Positions 1 to 11,041 of a stretch of DNA of 64,000 nt are shown here, piece after piece; position 1 is the first letter of the stretch; every line of letters starts with the position of its first letter. The position numbers and the translations under genes are program-made. The notes below the pieces were generated by a model, which saw nothing but the letters and a program-made list of their open reading frames with translations, was not told where the DNA came from and did no database searches. This stretch comes from Erinaceus europaeus (Eukaryota; Chordata; Mammalia; Eulipotyphla; Erinaceidae). The stretch covers positions 72,883,674-72,947,673 of the forward strand of contig NC_080179.1 in the NCBI RefSeq assembly GCF_950295315.1, written 5' to 3'.

Positions 1-79
1 GGTGGGAACCAGGGGCTCAAACCCAGGCACTTGCACTTTGTCAAGTGTGTGCTCAACCAGGTCCACCACCACTGGACCC
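1..79 (-). mobile_element. SINE-B, cut by window start
   Basis: Antisense tRNA-derived head: ggggctcaaacccagg is the B box complement and gtgctcaaccaggt the A box region. The 3' body lies outside the window. Confidence 0.8.
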
Positions 80-317
80 CTTAATATTTGTTTCTGTAGT
101 AAAAGTTCCTGAATTGTGAGAAGGTTTAGTATACTTTCTTTTTTTAACTCCTAAATGTGAGATTTAGCCATTTTATTTTTCCCATTTGATCTCAGTATAT
201 CTTCTCTAGAGTTGCTAAAACTTCCTTTGTATGTCTATAAGATGATGGACTGTTGCAACATAGGAGGTGGCACAGTGCACTTCTAAAATACATGAAATAT
301 ATATTTTTAAAGGGTTA

Positions 318-440
318 GTGCTTCAAAGCTGAGGAGGTGGATCAGTGGTAAGCTGAGAATTTATAAGCATGATTACTCTAGAGTTCTGTCGCTGACATCA
401 CATATGGCAGAGTGAGACTCAAATTCTCACATTTTTTTTT
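318..440 (+). mobile_element. Degenerate tRNA-derived SINE (C-like)
   Basis: gctgaggaggtggatcagtgg resembles an A-box head, followed by a decayed B-box region and an A-rich stretch near 440. Old and weak. Confidence 0.35.
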
Positions 441-686
441 AAAAAAGGTAAAATGCTACAACATTTTATAGCTATATTCATTTTTTGTTTGTTTTTTATC
501 ACTAGGGCTTCGCTGCTCAGGAATGACTTTGTTAAATAGAGACAGAGAGACAGAGAACATCCAGTATTTAAGCTGTTTCCATGCTTTATTTTTGAATATT
601 TAATGTACTGTAAACTATTAACAGTACAGTTGTGACTTTTTGTTTTCCTCTTGCAGCCTTTAGGATCCTTTCTTTATCTTTACTGG

Positions 687-1241
687 TTAATTCATTGTGA
701 CTATGATGTGTCTTGATGTCTTCAGGTCTGGGTTGATTCTGTTTGGGACTCTATGGGCCTCTTGAATCTTAATGTCCTTTCTGTTATTTAGGTCTGGGAA
801 GTTTTCTTCTATTATTTCCTCTAGGATTTTTACTTCCCCTTCCTCTCTTTCATCCTCTGGTAGGTCAATTAAAGAAATGTTACTTCTTTTGAGATCATTC
901 CATATGTCTCTGTTGTTTTCAGTGTCTCTCAATCTATTTTTTAGCTCTTTTACCTCTTTTCTTGTTTTCTCTAGCTCATCCTCTGTTTGGCTAATTCTGT
1001 TTTCTGCTTCTGTTAATCTGCTTTCTCTTCACTCAGCTTCCTTCTTCAGTTCAGTTACAGAATTAGCTTGTTCTGCTAATTGGACTTTTAGCTCAGCTAT
1101 TTCAGCTTTCAGTTCTCTAATTACCTCGAGGTAGCTGGTATTTGCCTTGAGGGTGTCTTTGGTTGTTCTCCTATTTCTGATAGCCCTTTCCTCCATAGTT
1201 GTCTTCATTTCTGTGATTATTAGTTCTATTATTGTTTGCAT
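687..1241 (-). pseudogene. L1 ORF1p remnant
   Basis: L1 ORF1p is an RNA-binding trimer that coats L1 RNA. The remnant contains part of the coiled coil (EIAELKVQLAEQANSVTELK) and the RRM (NNRDIWNDLKRSNISLIDLP through TSRHIIV). An in-frame stop separates the two pieces, and the C-terminal domain is missing because the element ends at about 634. A second fragment at 49177-49507 carries the missing C-terminal domain of a different copy. Confidence 0.85.
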
Positions 1242-1345
1242 ACTTTTCTTATGTTTGGTTACTTCTGACTGATTTTGGAGTTTCTTCTGGGCTCCTGTCC
1301 TGATTCATTGTAGTAGCAGTTTTATTTGCTCTTGATTTAACCTTT

Positions 1346-1364
1346 TATTATTATTATTATTATT
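1346..1364. repeat. (ATT)n microsatellite
   Basis: About six ATT units inside the L1 5'UTR. Confidence 0.9.
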
Positions 1365-2127
1365 ATGTGGTTTGTATTTTTCTGTTCTGTCATTTTTCAG
1401 TTATTGTGCTTTAAGTACAAGCCATTCTATACTAAAGTCTTTTCACAAATGCAGTCACAAACCTCAGAAATTACAACAATAGAAACTGAAGCAAAGATTG
1501 ATGCAGTTCAACCAATACCAGTTACCCAACCAACACCTCCAGTCCAAGAAAAAAGAAAAAGAAAAAAAAAAAGAGAAAGAAAAAAAGGAAAGCAAGAATA
1601 GACAATTATGCAAATCCACTGTCCAATATAAATTCTAGAGAATGCAAGAGGAGAAAGGAAAGTAGAAAAGATAGACACACACCCACACGGAGAGAGACAC
1701 CACTCTGAGTCTGATTTCTGCCACAAAATAATTCACAAATGAGTGTCAGTGAATTCAGAAAGCAAAAGAAGGAAGAAAAAGAAAGAAAAAAAGATCAGTG
1801 AAGGGAAAGATATATTTAATTATCTAGGAGGAGAGAAAAAAGAGGGTGGAGAGAAGAGGGAGAGAGAGAAAAAAGTTTCTCCCACAATGGATAACATGCC
1901 CACTCACCTATCAATGGAAAAGCAATAACAGTTAATTTAGGTCAACCTGAGGAGGAGGGAAAAGGGACATTCATATATAATAATAGTAATAATAACATAG
2001 AATAGAGAAAAAAAAGCCTGACAATAAGTCTGCAGCTTGAACTGATTGACTGCACACAGCCTGGTCCCCTTCCTAAACCAATCAGAGACAACCAGTTATG
2101 AGAAGTAACAAAAAACAAAAAAATGAA

Positions 2128-2157
2128 CAACAACAAAAACAACAACAACAACAAAAA
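2128..2157. repeat. (AAC)n-rich simple repeat
   Basis: Repeated aac/caa units inside the L1 5'UTR. Confidence 0.8.
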
Positions 2158-3483
2158 ATCCAGCTAGTCTTTTCCGAGCAGGGTTATGGCCCTGATTGGT
2201 CAGGTATTCTGTCACTCAAATAGAGCTCCAGCCCCCTTCAAAAGAAAAAAGAAAAGGCTTGGAATGATGCCCTGCTGATCCAGGAATCTTGGTAAGAAAA
2301 TAGCTTCACAGGAAACCTGCTAGGAGCATCTGCCCAGCCCCTGGGTGTTGGTTTTGGGATGGTGAAGGGTGAGTTCAGAAATAGTGAAGCCAAAGATTTT
2401 CCTTTCTTTGTCCTTTTGACCTCTGTTTGCCATCCCATGAGTGAGTTATTGTACTTTTTTTGGTATCACCCTGACCACCTCTTGTTCTCTCTTCCACTGA
2501 TGGTCCAGATATCCTACCCTCTCCAGAGGATCCCAGGTATAAAGCTATTTCTTTTTGGAGCTCACACCAGATATTGTCTCCAAGTCACCATCTTGGCTCC
2601 GCCTCCCCACCTTTCATGAAGTCTCAGTAGTTTTGTTTATCAGATACATGAAGCTGTGTTCTACCACAGGGCATCACTGTCTCTTACCTGGATGACGTTT
2701 GTGGTCTCTTTGCGGTTATACTTTCTTCCAATATTTTCCCCATCAGTCATTCTCCACATGTACACTAGAGATACAATTAAATACTTATAATTTAAGAAGA
2801 TTATTTTTGTAGGTAAAGACTTCTGTTGATCACCATGAGCTCACAAAGGACAGAGTTGAAGCCTAAACCCCTTAATAGGCATACCTGGCCCTTATATAAT
2901 TGAAATTTTGGATGCCTCTTCAAATTGTGTTCTAACCTGATAGAGTCTGCCTCCTTATTAGAAAAAGTCCAGTTTTCCAAAAATCCTCAATGCCCAGTAC
3001 ATGTTTTGGATGTTGTCACAGTGATCATGCCTTCAACTTTCTCATTTCTATACCCTATTGGCTTTGTTTGCTTTTACTGAATTCTTCTGTTACCATCCTC
3101 TTAATAACATCTTGATTCACCGTCATTTTTGTATATGCTTTAATATTTGTTTATTATAAATCTTTCCACTAGATTTTGTTCTAAAAGTTCCAGATTTTAT
3201 CTATTTTCTGTAGTTTAATTTTCTCATTAAAAAGGAAGGAAAGACATATAACATATTACCTACTTTGTGGGAGGATTCTGTACAAGTGTCAAGCAAAATG
3301 TCAGTACTCATTAAATTTTAGGTTTTTTAATGATTATTGCTATCATTATCAGCAGGAATAGATGGCACATTATAGGCAGTCATTTAGCATGTGTGAAATA
3401 AATAAAGATCAAGTAATTAACTGCATCCAGGAATGTAGGAGTTAGGGACAGAATGAGAACTGTAGTAGAAAAACATTGTTACT

Positions 3484-3590
3484 GAAGCAAGGCTGCAGGT
3501 GTCTCTCTCTCTTCTCCCTCTATATTTCCCTTTTCCAGCTCAGTTTTTCTGTTTCTGTCAAATAAATAAATAAGTAAATATTTAAAAAGA
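3484..3590 (+). mobile_element. SINE-B 3' fragment
   Basis: gaagcaaggctgcaggtgtc is followed by a pyrimidine tract and tcaaataaataaataagtaa tail. The tRNA head is missing. Confidence 0.6.
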
Positions 3591-3814
3591 GTAAAAATTG
3601 AATTGAATTAAGGACAAACTGAGAAATAAATTTTGACACCAGAAATCTCTATCTAAAACTAATGATGTCTCAAACCTGGCCTCAATTACTAATGTGTCAT
3701 TTTTGAAATAGTCTTTGTAACTTTCTTCAGAGATCCTAGTAAATATTAGATGATATTGTACAAGACTGAGGAAATATGAATAGTGCTGAAATGAGGTTTT
3801 AAAATGTATATTCC

Positions 3815-4185
3815 AGGGGGCTCTGCAGTAGCATACCCAGTTGGGCTCATGCATTATCATGCTCAGTGTCCCTAGTTCTAGCCACCTGCATGGGGGACTA
3901 GAACTTCACCAGAGTGGTGAAGCAGGTCTGCGGGTATCTGTCTATCTGTTTCTCCCCCTGCCTGCACCCGCCTCTCTCTCTCTTTCTCTCTCTCTCTCTC
4001 CCTCTCTCTCTCTTTTTCTTCCTCTCAAATTCTTCTCTCAAATTCTTCCTCTCAAATTCTCCCCTTCTCAAATTCCCCCTTTCCTATCAAATAAAATGGA
4101 CCAAAAAAAGGAAACAAATGGTCATCAGGAGCAGTTAACTCACAGTGCAGGTGCCAAACCCTAGGGACAACCCTGTTGGCAATTT
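3815..4185 (+). mobile_element. SINE-B-like copy with 3' module
   Basis: Head at 3815 (cagtagcatacccagttggg), a long (CT)n tract at 3975-4020, tcaaataaaatgg, then the 3' module (gtgcaggtgccaaaccctag, acaaccctgttggc). Confidence 0.75.
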
Positions 4186-4984
4186 AAAAAAAAATGCACT
4201 CCATCAATATCTTCTTTTACTTTGTAGATTTCTAGACTTCTAATCTAGCCTGGATATTTCTATTTAAATCTAAATAACCAGGAGACTTTATTTTAGCAAA
4301 TAATATAAATGTTAACAGCTTTTGCTAAGTTTTCATTTAGATCAAAGGAATATATCATGTAGTTTCCAAATATAGAATAACTAAAATAATATTCCAAAAA
4401 GAATTAGAATGATTCCATATCATTTAGTAAGCTATTTGTCAGATATTCATGATATTATTCACTAAATATAGTATACTGAATTGTAGAACACACCTAGATC
4501 TTGAGTTTTGGGAACCTTGTTAGAAAAAAGTCAAAACAAGCCAGAAATTTCATCTATATACTGTGTCTATAAATAAATACAAAATTATTTAGTCTATACT
4601 GTTACAGATGTAAGGTGTAATGTAATGAGTGAGATGTAATAATTTAATATTTGTGAACACTAAGTATGTTTTTGTTTTTTAATGTAGTACTGATGTTAAT
4701 TATGTTTCTCTGGAGTTAAGTCACCAAGCCACAAGACTCAGCCCAATTCTGACTGTTTCTTTTAGTTATGATTTTGTGTGTTATATATGATACTTACTCA
4801 TAGAAAATTTCTAATAATACATAATGGAATATATATGTGTGTTTCTTTTTTATTATTTATTAATTTATTTGTGGAGCTATGTCTTACACATGCACAATCA
4901 CTACTCTAGCCTGTTTTTTCACTCAGCTAGAGAGATAGGGAGAAAACAGGTGAACTACCTCTCCAGGCCCATTTTTATTCTTTT

Positions 4985-5112
4985 TCAATTCTTATTTATT
5001 TTTTGTTCAGAGCACTCCTCAGCTCTGGTGTATGGTGGTGCTGGGAATTGAACCTTGAACTCTGGAACTTCAAAATCTTTTGCGTAAACATATACTATCT
5101 CCTCTGCCCCCT
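4985..5112 (-). mobile_element. SINE-C
   Basis: Antisense: cagagcactcctcagctctg, ggtggtgctgggaattgaac, then tttgcgtaaacatatactat, matching other C copies in the window. Confidence 0.75.
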
Positions 5113-5117
5113 TCTTA

Positions 5118-5334
5118 TTCTGTATTAAATTTAAATTTATTTTTAAATATTTATTTACTTACTATTTAGAGAAATTGAGAGTGGAAGAGGAGATAATAGG
5201 GGGGAAGAGGCAGAGAGACACCTGTTTCTCTGTTTCACCACTCATGAAGCTTTCCCCTTGCAGGAGCTTGCTCCTGGGTCCTTGCGCACTGCCATGTGTG
5301 TGCTTAACTAGGTGCACCACTGCCTGCCCTGCCA
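5118..5334 (-). mobile_element. SINE-B
   Basis: Antisense tail (tatttatttacttact), agagaaattgagagtggaag body, and head ending near gtgcaccactgcctgccc. Confidence 0.8.
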
Positions 5335-5388
5335 TTTTTATTCTTAAATAGCATCATGGTTTTCCTAATCACTACCATAGTTGTACTA

Positions 5389-5394
5389 GCTAAG
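5389..5394. repeat. 6-bp target-site duplication, left copy
   Basis: gctaag immediately before the LTR; the same six bases follow it at 6093-6098. Confidence 0.75.
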
Positions 5395-5640
5395 TGTAGG
5401 GAAATTGTGAGGATGTGGTTGAGCTTGGCAGGGCTTGACCTGAAGGGCATGTCCATCCTGTCAGTCTCTCTCTACTGAGAGGTCCAGTGAGGAGGGACAG
5501 GACCCCCCCCCCCAAGATTTGCCTTGTCTTATCAAACTCCCTGCCTCACAAAGCACCCTGCATTCCTGATACTATGGCCTGCTCCCTTATCTATATAATC
5601 ATTGCTTTGCCTGAAAGATCCCCCCCCCACTTCCCCACCC

Positions 5641-5760
5641 ATTCCATTCCTTTAATCTGTCTTCTTTCTACCCTCAAGACCTTCCCTTCCTTCAGGGGCA
5701 ATTCCATTCCTTTGATCTATCTTCTTTTTACCATCAAGACCCTCCCTTCCTGCAGGGTAT
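5641..5760. repeat. 60-bp tandem duplication in LTR U3
   Basis: Two adjacent 60-base units (5641-5700 and 5701-5760), both starting attccattcctt and containing tcaagacc and tgcaggg/ttcaggg. They differ at only a few positions. Confidence 0.9.
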
Positions 5761-5932
5761 TATTAATCCTACCAGTTAAAACCCTCACAACAGTTGCTAA
5801 GTAAGTTCCTACCTTTCCCATCCCTTTGCCTTTCTCCAGCCCTTTCCTAACCATGTATGGTATTGTCAAGACATTTCCATTTCCAACTTACCATTTCCGT
5901 GTCCAACTTTAAAAAGCCTTGGCTCTCTGACC

Positions 5933-5938
5933 AATAAA
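5933..5938 (+). promoter_or_regulatory. LTR polyadenylation signal
   Basis: AATAAA about 160 bp before the LTR 3' end, downstream of a TATA-like box. Confidence 0.6.
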
Positions 5939-6092
5939 GAATTGAATCACCTTACCACCACCAGCTCAGTTCTGGGGTCATCTCTCTCGCGTCGCTGGGT
6001 GAGTAGCAGCCCCGGCTAGCTCCAGTTGCATTCTCTCCAACCCAGAGAGTCTGCACCCAAGAAGAGGCACCCTCATGCATGCTAGCCTGGCA

Positions 6093-6098
6093 GCTAAG
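6093..6098. repeat. 6-bp target-site duplication, right copy
   Basis: gctaag immediately after the LTR end, matching 5389-5394. Confidence 0.75.
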
Positions 6099-6387
6099 CA
6101 CTTTGAATCTATTTATTTAATCATATATGAATATTTTTATAATAAGACTCAAAATCTATTACCCACATTGAAACTCAGTGGAGTAGAAATTATTTTTGTT
6201 TCAAATAAGTTACTCCTATTGGACTACCAGGGTTACCTATAATAGTAGTACTCAATGCACTTGATAAGAGGGTTTATAAATCTATTTTATTCTTTCAAGC
6301 ACAACTTTATAAACACTGATCAAATCTCTGTCAATCTGTCCAAATGTCAAATCAAAGAATTGAATCTTCACTCTATTTGGGCATGAC

Positions 6388-6392
6388 AAAAA

Positions 6393-6434
<42 letters not shown>
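6388..6434. repeat. (AAAT)n microsatellite
   Basis: About eleven aaat units with no SINE body next to it. Confidence 0.95.
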
Positions 6435-6435
<1 letters not shown>

Positions 6436-6573
6436 GCAAGCATCATGTTTCCTAAAAGAAATGAAAGAGGATCTGTGAAAGTTCAAAAGGAACTGATGTT
6501 ATTAAAGGAGAGCGATTGGTGTTTCCAATTAGATAAAATGAAAATACCTAAATTCTTCACAAAAGCTGACTTA

Positions 6574-6704
6574 AGAGGGCTGGAACATGGCTCAGTGGGT
6601 ACAGTGCACATTTTAATGCACGATTGCCTGGGTTCAAGCCCCCAGCCACACCTGGTTGTAGAGTGGCATCTTCATCAGCAGTGAAGCAGTACTGGCAAGT
6701 CTTT

Positions 6705-6755
<51 letters not shown>

Positions 6756-6782
6756 TTTCTGCCTTTCAAGTTCTGTCTTGGG
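6574..6782 (+). mobile_element. SINE (B-like) with long (CT)n
   Basis: Head gggctggaacatggctcagt, B box gggttcaagccccc, then gtgaagcagtactggcaagt and a (CT)n tract of about 46 bases at 6705-6752. Confidence 0.75.
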
Positions 6783-7378
6783 GGTGGGAAAGCAATTTAA
6801 TTCCATCTCAGAACACATTTCTTCTGACTTATGGTTGTAGTTGACCTCTTTTTGAGGTCACAAATCTCTGTGGAGAATTTAATGAAAACTGAGTTTCTTT
6901 TCTCTTAAGCAAAATGCATGTATGCAAATAAATACAAACTTTTCTCATTTAAATTCAGGAAATAGCACCCAGAGGATCAACCTTAGACTCTTAACTTCTG
7001 AAACTAGAAACTTTTTACTACTTTAACACTTGATAGCACCACCAACCATTTGTATAAAGCTGATACTGATTTTTTCCAAACTTGCTGGAAGATTTGTTTC
7101 CACTAAAAAGTTTTTTTTGGGGGGGGAGCATTATATAAAAGTCCCCCATGCCCATTACATTATTTGATGTTGTCACATCTGAGTCATTGCATATTGCTTG
7201 AATTCTAATCAAGCATATCTGTATATCTCCAATGACAGTATCAGTGAATTTCATTTTCAGCTCTCTATTTTTTTATATTAGGCGTGTATGTAATCTTTCT
7301 CTATTTAACTTTCTCACATGTTCATGCAATGTATTTAGATGACTGGACTTACTAGAATATTTGGATCATGTACCTTCT

Positions 7379-7520
7379 CAATAATGGTCAAAGGAGGCCC
7401 GGAGATCACTCAGTACAGTTCAGACTTGCCACATATGAGCCCCTTGTTCAAACTTTAGTTTCACTTGGCATCACCAAGGTACAGATAGTGCCCCCCCTTC
7501 CTTTCTCTCTCTTAAGTAAA
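7379..7520 (+). mobile_element. Degenerate SINE-D
   Basis: ccggagatcactcagtacag head, gagccccttgttcaaac B-box region, cttggcatcaccaaggtaca and a pyrimidine tract. Confidence 0.5.
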
Positions 7521-7624
7521 AATAATGAAAAATTTGGTTTGGTGACAATAGAATTGTAACAATAAAATGTGCAAGGCCCAGCCCAGGCACTGTAAAAATA
7601 AAAAAAAATTAAAATTAATATTCA

Positions 7625-7810
7625 ATGTCTAGGGAATGGCTCAAATGATAAGAGCATTGGACTTGTATGCCTAAGGTTCCCAGTTTGCTGCTTGGCACTG
7701 AAAGTTTTTGAATAATGCTCGAAAACCCCTGCCCCACTGCCCATACACACACCTCCCCATCTCTCCATATTTTGTCATATGTCAAAATAAAATAAATTTT
7801 TAAAATTATA
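7625..7810 (+). mobile_element. Degenerate tRNA-derived SINE
   Basis: ggaatggctcaaatgataag head, aaggttcccagtttgctgct, and a terminal caaaataaaataaattttta tail. Confidence 0.45.
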
Positions 7811-8284
7811 AATATTTAAAAGTTTATAGGTGTTTTTTTCTGTATGTTGCTTATTTTGTGAATCTCTGATTATTGCAGGCCACCAGCAACATTTGGTGAT
7901 ATGGTGTTGAATTTCACTGTAAAGAATATTTTACGCTTTTATTTATTTATCCTCCTTGTACCCAACAATTTTCTAGATGCTTAGAAAACATGTGATTGAT
8001 CATGAAAAATTCTACATAATGAAACCTCTAGTTTCGTAAAAGAGATCTGGAATTACAATTTGTGAGGAATGGAGTAAAGGAAAAGACAGAACTGTGTAGG
8101 AGCCTGCTGACATGGGAACTGCAATTTGTGGCAATAAATGCTTATAGTGTTTGGAGTAATATTTATATTTCAGCTGAGGGCAATAGAATGACTAGCATCT
8201 GGCAAAACAAATATAGAGAATAAAATTTCCAAGGAAGAGAAAATTATGACTTAAAGCTAGAATGACTATAACAGATTTAAGTGA

Positions 8285-8515
8285 ACAAATAAGGGTCAAC
8301 AAGTTAGTTCATGATGGAGGGTACCTACTTTGCCACGTCTGTGATCCAAGTTCACACCTGGCTCCTACCACACAGGAGGAAGCTTTGGTGCTGTGTTCTC
8401 CCTCTCTCTCTCTCTCTCTCCCTTCTACCTCTCCCTCCCCCTCTCTCCTTCTCTTTTCCATGTGAAGAAGGCAGCTTGAAGTGCTAGAACCCCAACACTG
8501 CCAACATCAACAACA
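8285..8515 (+). mobile_element. SINE-D
   Basis: caagttagttcatgatggag head, tttgccacgtctgtgatcca, gaagctttggtgctgtgttc and a (CT)n tract, as in other D copies. Confidence 0.6.
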
Positions 8516-8587
8516 AAAAGTGACACTAGATTACAACAAAGTGCCTTTGTATACAAATGACACTGTTTGATTTTGTTTCTTTGTTTT

Positions 8588-8862
8588 TAATTACCACCAA
8601 TGTTATCACAGGGGCTAGGTGCCTGTACTACGATGAGTCCACCACTCCAAGTGACTATTTTTTCCTTTTAATTTTTTTCCTCCTTTCTATTTTATTAGCT
8701 AGGATAGAGAGAAATTGAGAGGGAAGGGGAAGATAGAGAGAAAGATAAGTGCAGACCTGACTCACCACTTGTGAAGAATAACCCCCTGAAGGTTGGGAGC
8801 AAGGGCTCAAGACTTTGTTCTTGTGTGTGCTCAGCTGGGTGAGCTGTCACTTGGTCCCCAAT
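8588..8862 (-). mobile_element. SINE-B with 3' module
   Basis: Antisense 3' module (ttatcacaggggctaggtgc, tccaccactcc), then a gacagagag-type body and the head ending agctgtcacttggtcccc. Confidence 0.75.
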
Positions 8863-10090
8863 GTATATCAGTTATACAGTTCAAACCGTGTGCTCTGAAA
8901 GGTAATTTTATGCTAATTCTTGAGGACATGCTGAGGAGTTTTGTATTTCATCTAAATTTAAGAAGGACCATTTATTGGCTTTTTTCCTTGGAGTGATAAG
9001 ACTCCTTATCAGTGTGAGTCAGAATGAATTACAGTAGGCCAAATATGTTGACATGGAACCAATTTCAGAAACTGTTTTTCAGATACTTGGCAAGAGAATT
9101 AAGATGATTCAATTTAAGAAGGTATAGTGATGATCAGTACAAGATCTCAGTATATTCTGGGGGTCGCCTGGATAAACTGAAAGTAAGGCAGTGTTATAAA
9201 TGACCTTAAATAGCTCCATGGGTATTATTTATGGAGATGTTAAAAACTAGCTGGTTGGCAAATTTAGTAGTTTAATTTTGGACATGTTAATGCTGAGGTA
9301 ACTGAAATATAGTCAAATGGATACATCAAATTGAGTGTCCAGAGCTATTAGGCCTGGGTATAGAAATGTGTGAGTCATCAGTGCATACATGGAATTTGAT
9401 GTCATGGTTCTAGATGGGATTTCTTAAGGTAAAGACTTGAAGACATAAAAGCAATGGAATCAGATGTAGTCTTCAGGATATTTAGAGGTCTCAAGAAAGA
9501 TCACTCAGGAAAGAAAGCTGGTGAAATGGTGAGAGGTAAAATAGGATACATAGGGAGAGCTTGGTCAAGAAACCCAGGAGAAAGGTGATATGAGAGTATT
9601 CACCCAGTGAAATGATTTATTAAACAAACTGTGACAAATGACAGGAAAGAGGAAATGGAAGTGGATGGAAAAGGCACTGTGGTTCTGGTTCATGATGATA
9701 GAAGAGGACCTTGGTTAGGGGTGAGATTGTTTTGCGGACAGTCGCAAGGAGAGGAGAAATTGCACTCCTGTGTCAACAACTGTACTGTAAACCACTACTC
9801 CCACTACTCCTATAAAATGATAAGAGGGAGGGAAGGAAGAAGAAGTAATGAGAGATGTGCCTAGGTGAGGGCTGAAAAAAATACCCACTGCATTCAGGGA
9901 ATGCATGTCATTGGTGACACTCACCAGAATTATTTTGCTAAAATGCTAAGTTCAGAAGCCAGACTTAGTGGATTTAGATGAGGATGCAAACTGAAAAAGT
10001 TGAGACAGCAAATTGCAGACAATTTTTCAAGAGTCTTTGCTTCTGTAATAGAAGGATGTAAATACTGTAGCATTTTGGAGATAAACAATC

Positions 10091-10118
10091 AACATTATAA
10101 AGGTAACATTATAAAGGT
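10091..10118. repeat. 14-bp tandem doublet
   Basis: aacattataaaggt occurs twice in a row, exactly. Confidence 0.9.
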
Positions 10119-10321
10119 ACATTTGCCTCTGTTCTCTCCTTTAATTCGTCTTTTAAAAGGCAACAGATGTTATTAAAGCAAGTTTCAGAAAAATACTTCA
10201 GTAGAGTAGGTAGAAGGGGGTTGCATATAGAAATAATATATTTTAATAATGTGCAATGGCTCCTTCCAAGATTTTTGAATTGTTATCTACTTTATTAGTA
10301 ATAGTAGTAAGATGCGATAGG

Positions 10322-10602
10322 GGGTTGGGCAGTGGCCTACCTGCTTAAGTGCACTAGTTACCATGCTCAAGGACTCAGGTTTGAATCCATACTCCCTGTC
10401 TGATGGGGGGGAGGAACTTCACAAGTGGTAAAGTAAGTACTGAGGTGTCTCTCTGTCTCTCATCTTTTCTATCTTCCCCTCTCCTCTTAGCCTTTCTCTG
10501 CTCTACAAAATAAAGAAAAAAAATTAAAAGAAGATGATGTCTACTTGGAGTAGTTGATTTGCCCTGCAGGCACAGAGCTCCAGTAATAACCCCAATGGCA
10601 CA

Positions 10603-10633
<31 letters not shown>

Positions 10634-10634
10634 G
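10322..10634 (+). mobile_element. SINE-B-like copy with 3' module and (AAAT)n tail
   Basis: gggttgggcagtggcctacc head, then body, then the module (gcaggcacagagctccagta, ataaccccaatggc) and a (aaat)n tail at 10602-10634. Confidence 0.8.
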
Positions 10635-10635
10635 G

Positions 10636-10815
10636 CACAGTGGTGTTGCACCTAGTTGAGTGTTCCTTTTATTGTGCATAAGGAATCAGGATCATGCCTA
10701 CTGGGGGTAAGCTTCAGGAGTGGTGAAATAGTGCTACAAGTCTCTCTCTTTCTCTCTCTCTGTCTACCCCTCTCAAGTTCTATCTCTAGCAAATCAATAA
10801 AATAGTAAATATGAA
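10636..10815 (+). mobile_element. SINE-B
   Basis: gtggtgttgcacctagttga head directly after the previous copy's tail, ending caaatcaataaaatagtaaa. Confidence 0.75.
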
Positions 10816-10951
10816 AAAAAGAGAAGAAAAAGTAACTCCTGAAGTAATCTATAGTTAAAAAACTGTGCAGAACATGCAGTGTTTGTTGTGGATGTTGACA
10901 TCAAAGGTTTGAGCCAATAAATAAAGGTTGTTTTTAGAAATTGGTTCCCAT

Positions 10952-10965
10952 AGAAAAAGAAATGG
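10952..10965. repeat. Target-site duplication, left copy (tailless SINE)
   Basis: agaaaaagaaatgg, identical to 11028-11041. Confidence 0.9.
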
Positions 10966-11027
10966 GGAAGTCGGGTGGTGGCGCAGCGGGTTAAGCGCAA
11001 ATGTCGCAAAGCGCAAGGACCTGTGTA
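10966..11027 (+). mobile_element. Tailless SINE-A head insertion
   Basis: A 62-bp piece matching only the first part of SINE-A (tcgggtggtggcgcagcggg, ttaagcgc, gcgcaaggacc). It stops before the B box and before any A-rich tail. Perfect 14-bp direct repeats flank it, so it arose as one insertion and not by later deletion of a full SINE. Confidence 0.85.
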
Positions 11028-11041
11028 AGAAAAAGAAATGG
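11028..11041. repeat. Target-site duplication, right copy (tailless SINE)
   Basis: agaaaaagaaatgg, identical to 10952-10965. The shared aag at the boundary with the SINE is a possible microhomology. Confidence 0.9.

Larger units (their letters stand above)
634..2612 (-). mobile_element. LINE-1 5' half: 5'UTR and most of ORF1
   Basis: Read on the - strand, the element starts near 2612 with a typical L1 opening (ggcggagccaagatgg). About 1.1 kb of 5'UTR follows, then ORF1. ORF1 is broken but readable: a coiled-coil part at 1029-1241 (ELKAEIAELKVQLAEQANSV) and an RRM part at 687-932 (IEENFPDLNNRKDIKIQEAH, then TSRHIIVTM). The similarity stops abruptly near 634 in mid-ORF1. The rest of ORF1, ORF2, the 3'UTR and the poly(A) are missing, and I find no target duplication. 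A (TTA)n run at 1346-1364 lies just upstream of ORF1. Confidence 0.85.
5395..6092 (+). mobile_element. Solo LTR of an endogenous retrovirus, class II-like
   Basis: The 698-bp element begins TGTAGGG and ends CTGGCA, the usual TG...CA ends, and is flanked by a perfect 6-bp duplication (gctaag). It contains a tttaaaaagcc TATA-like box at 5908-5918, an AATAAA signal at 5933-5938 and a CG-containing downstream part (tctctcgcgtcgctggg). A 6-bp duplication is usual for class II (ERVK-like) integrases. No internal genes are present, so it is a solo LTR left by LTR-LTR recombination. Its U3 holds a 60-bp tandem duplication and two C-runs. Confidence 0.8.
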
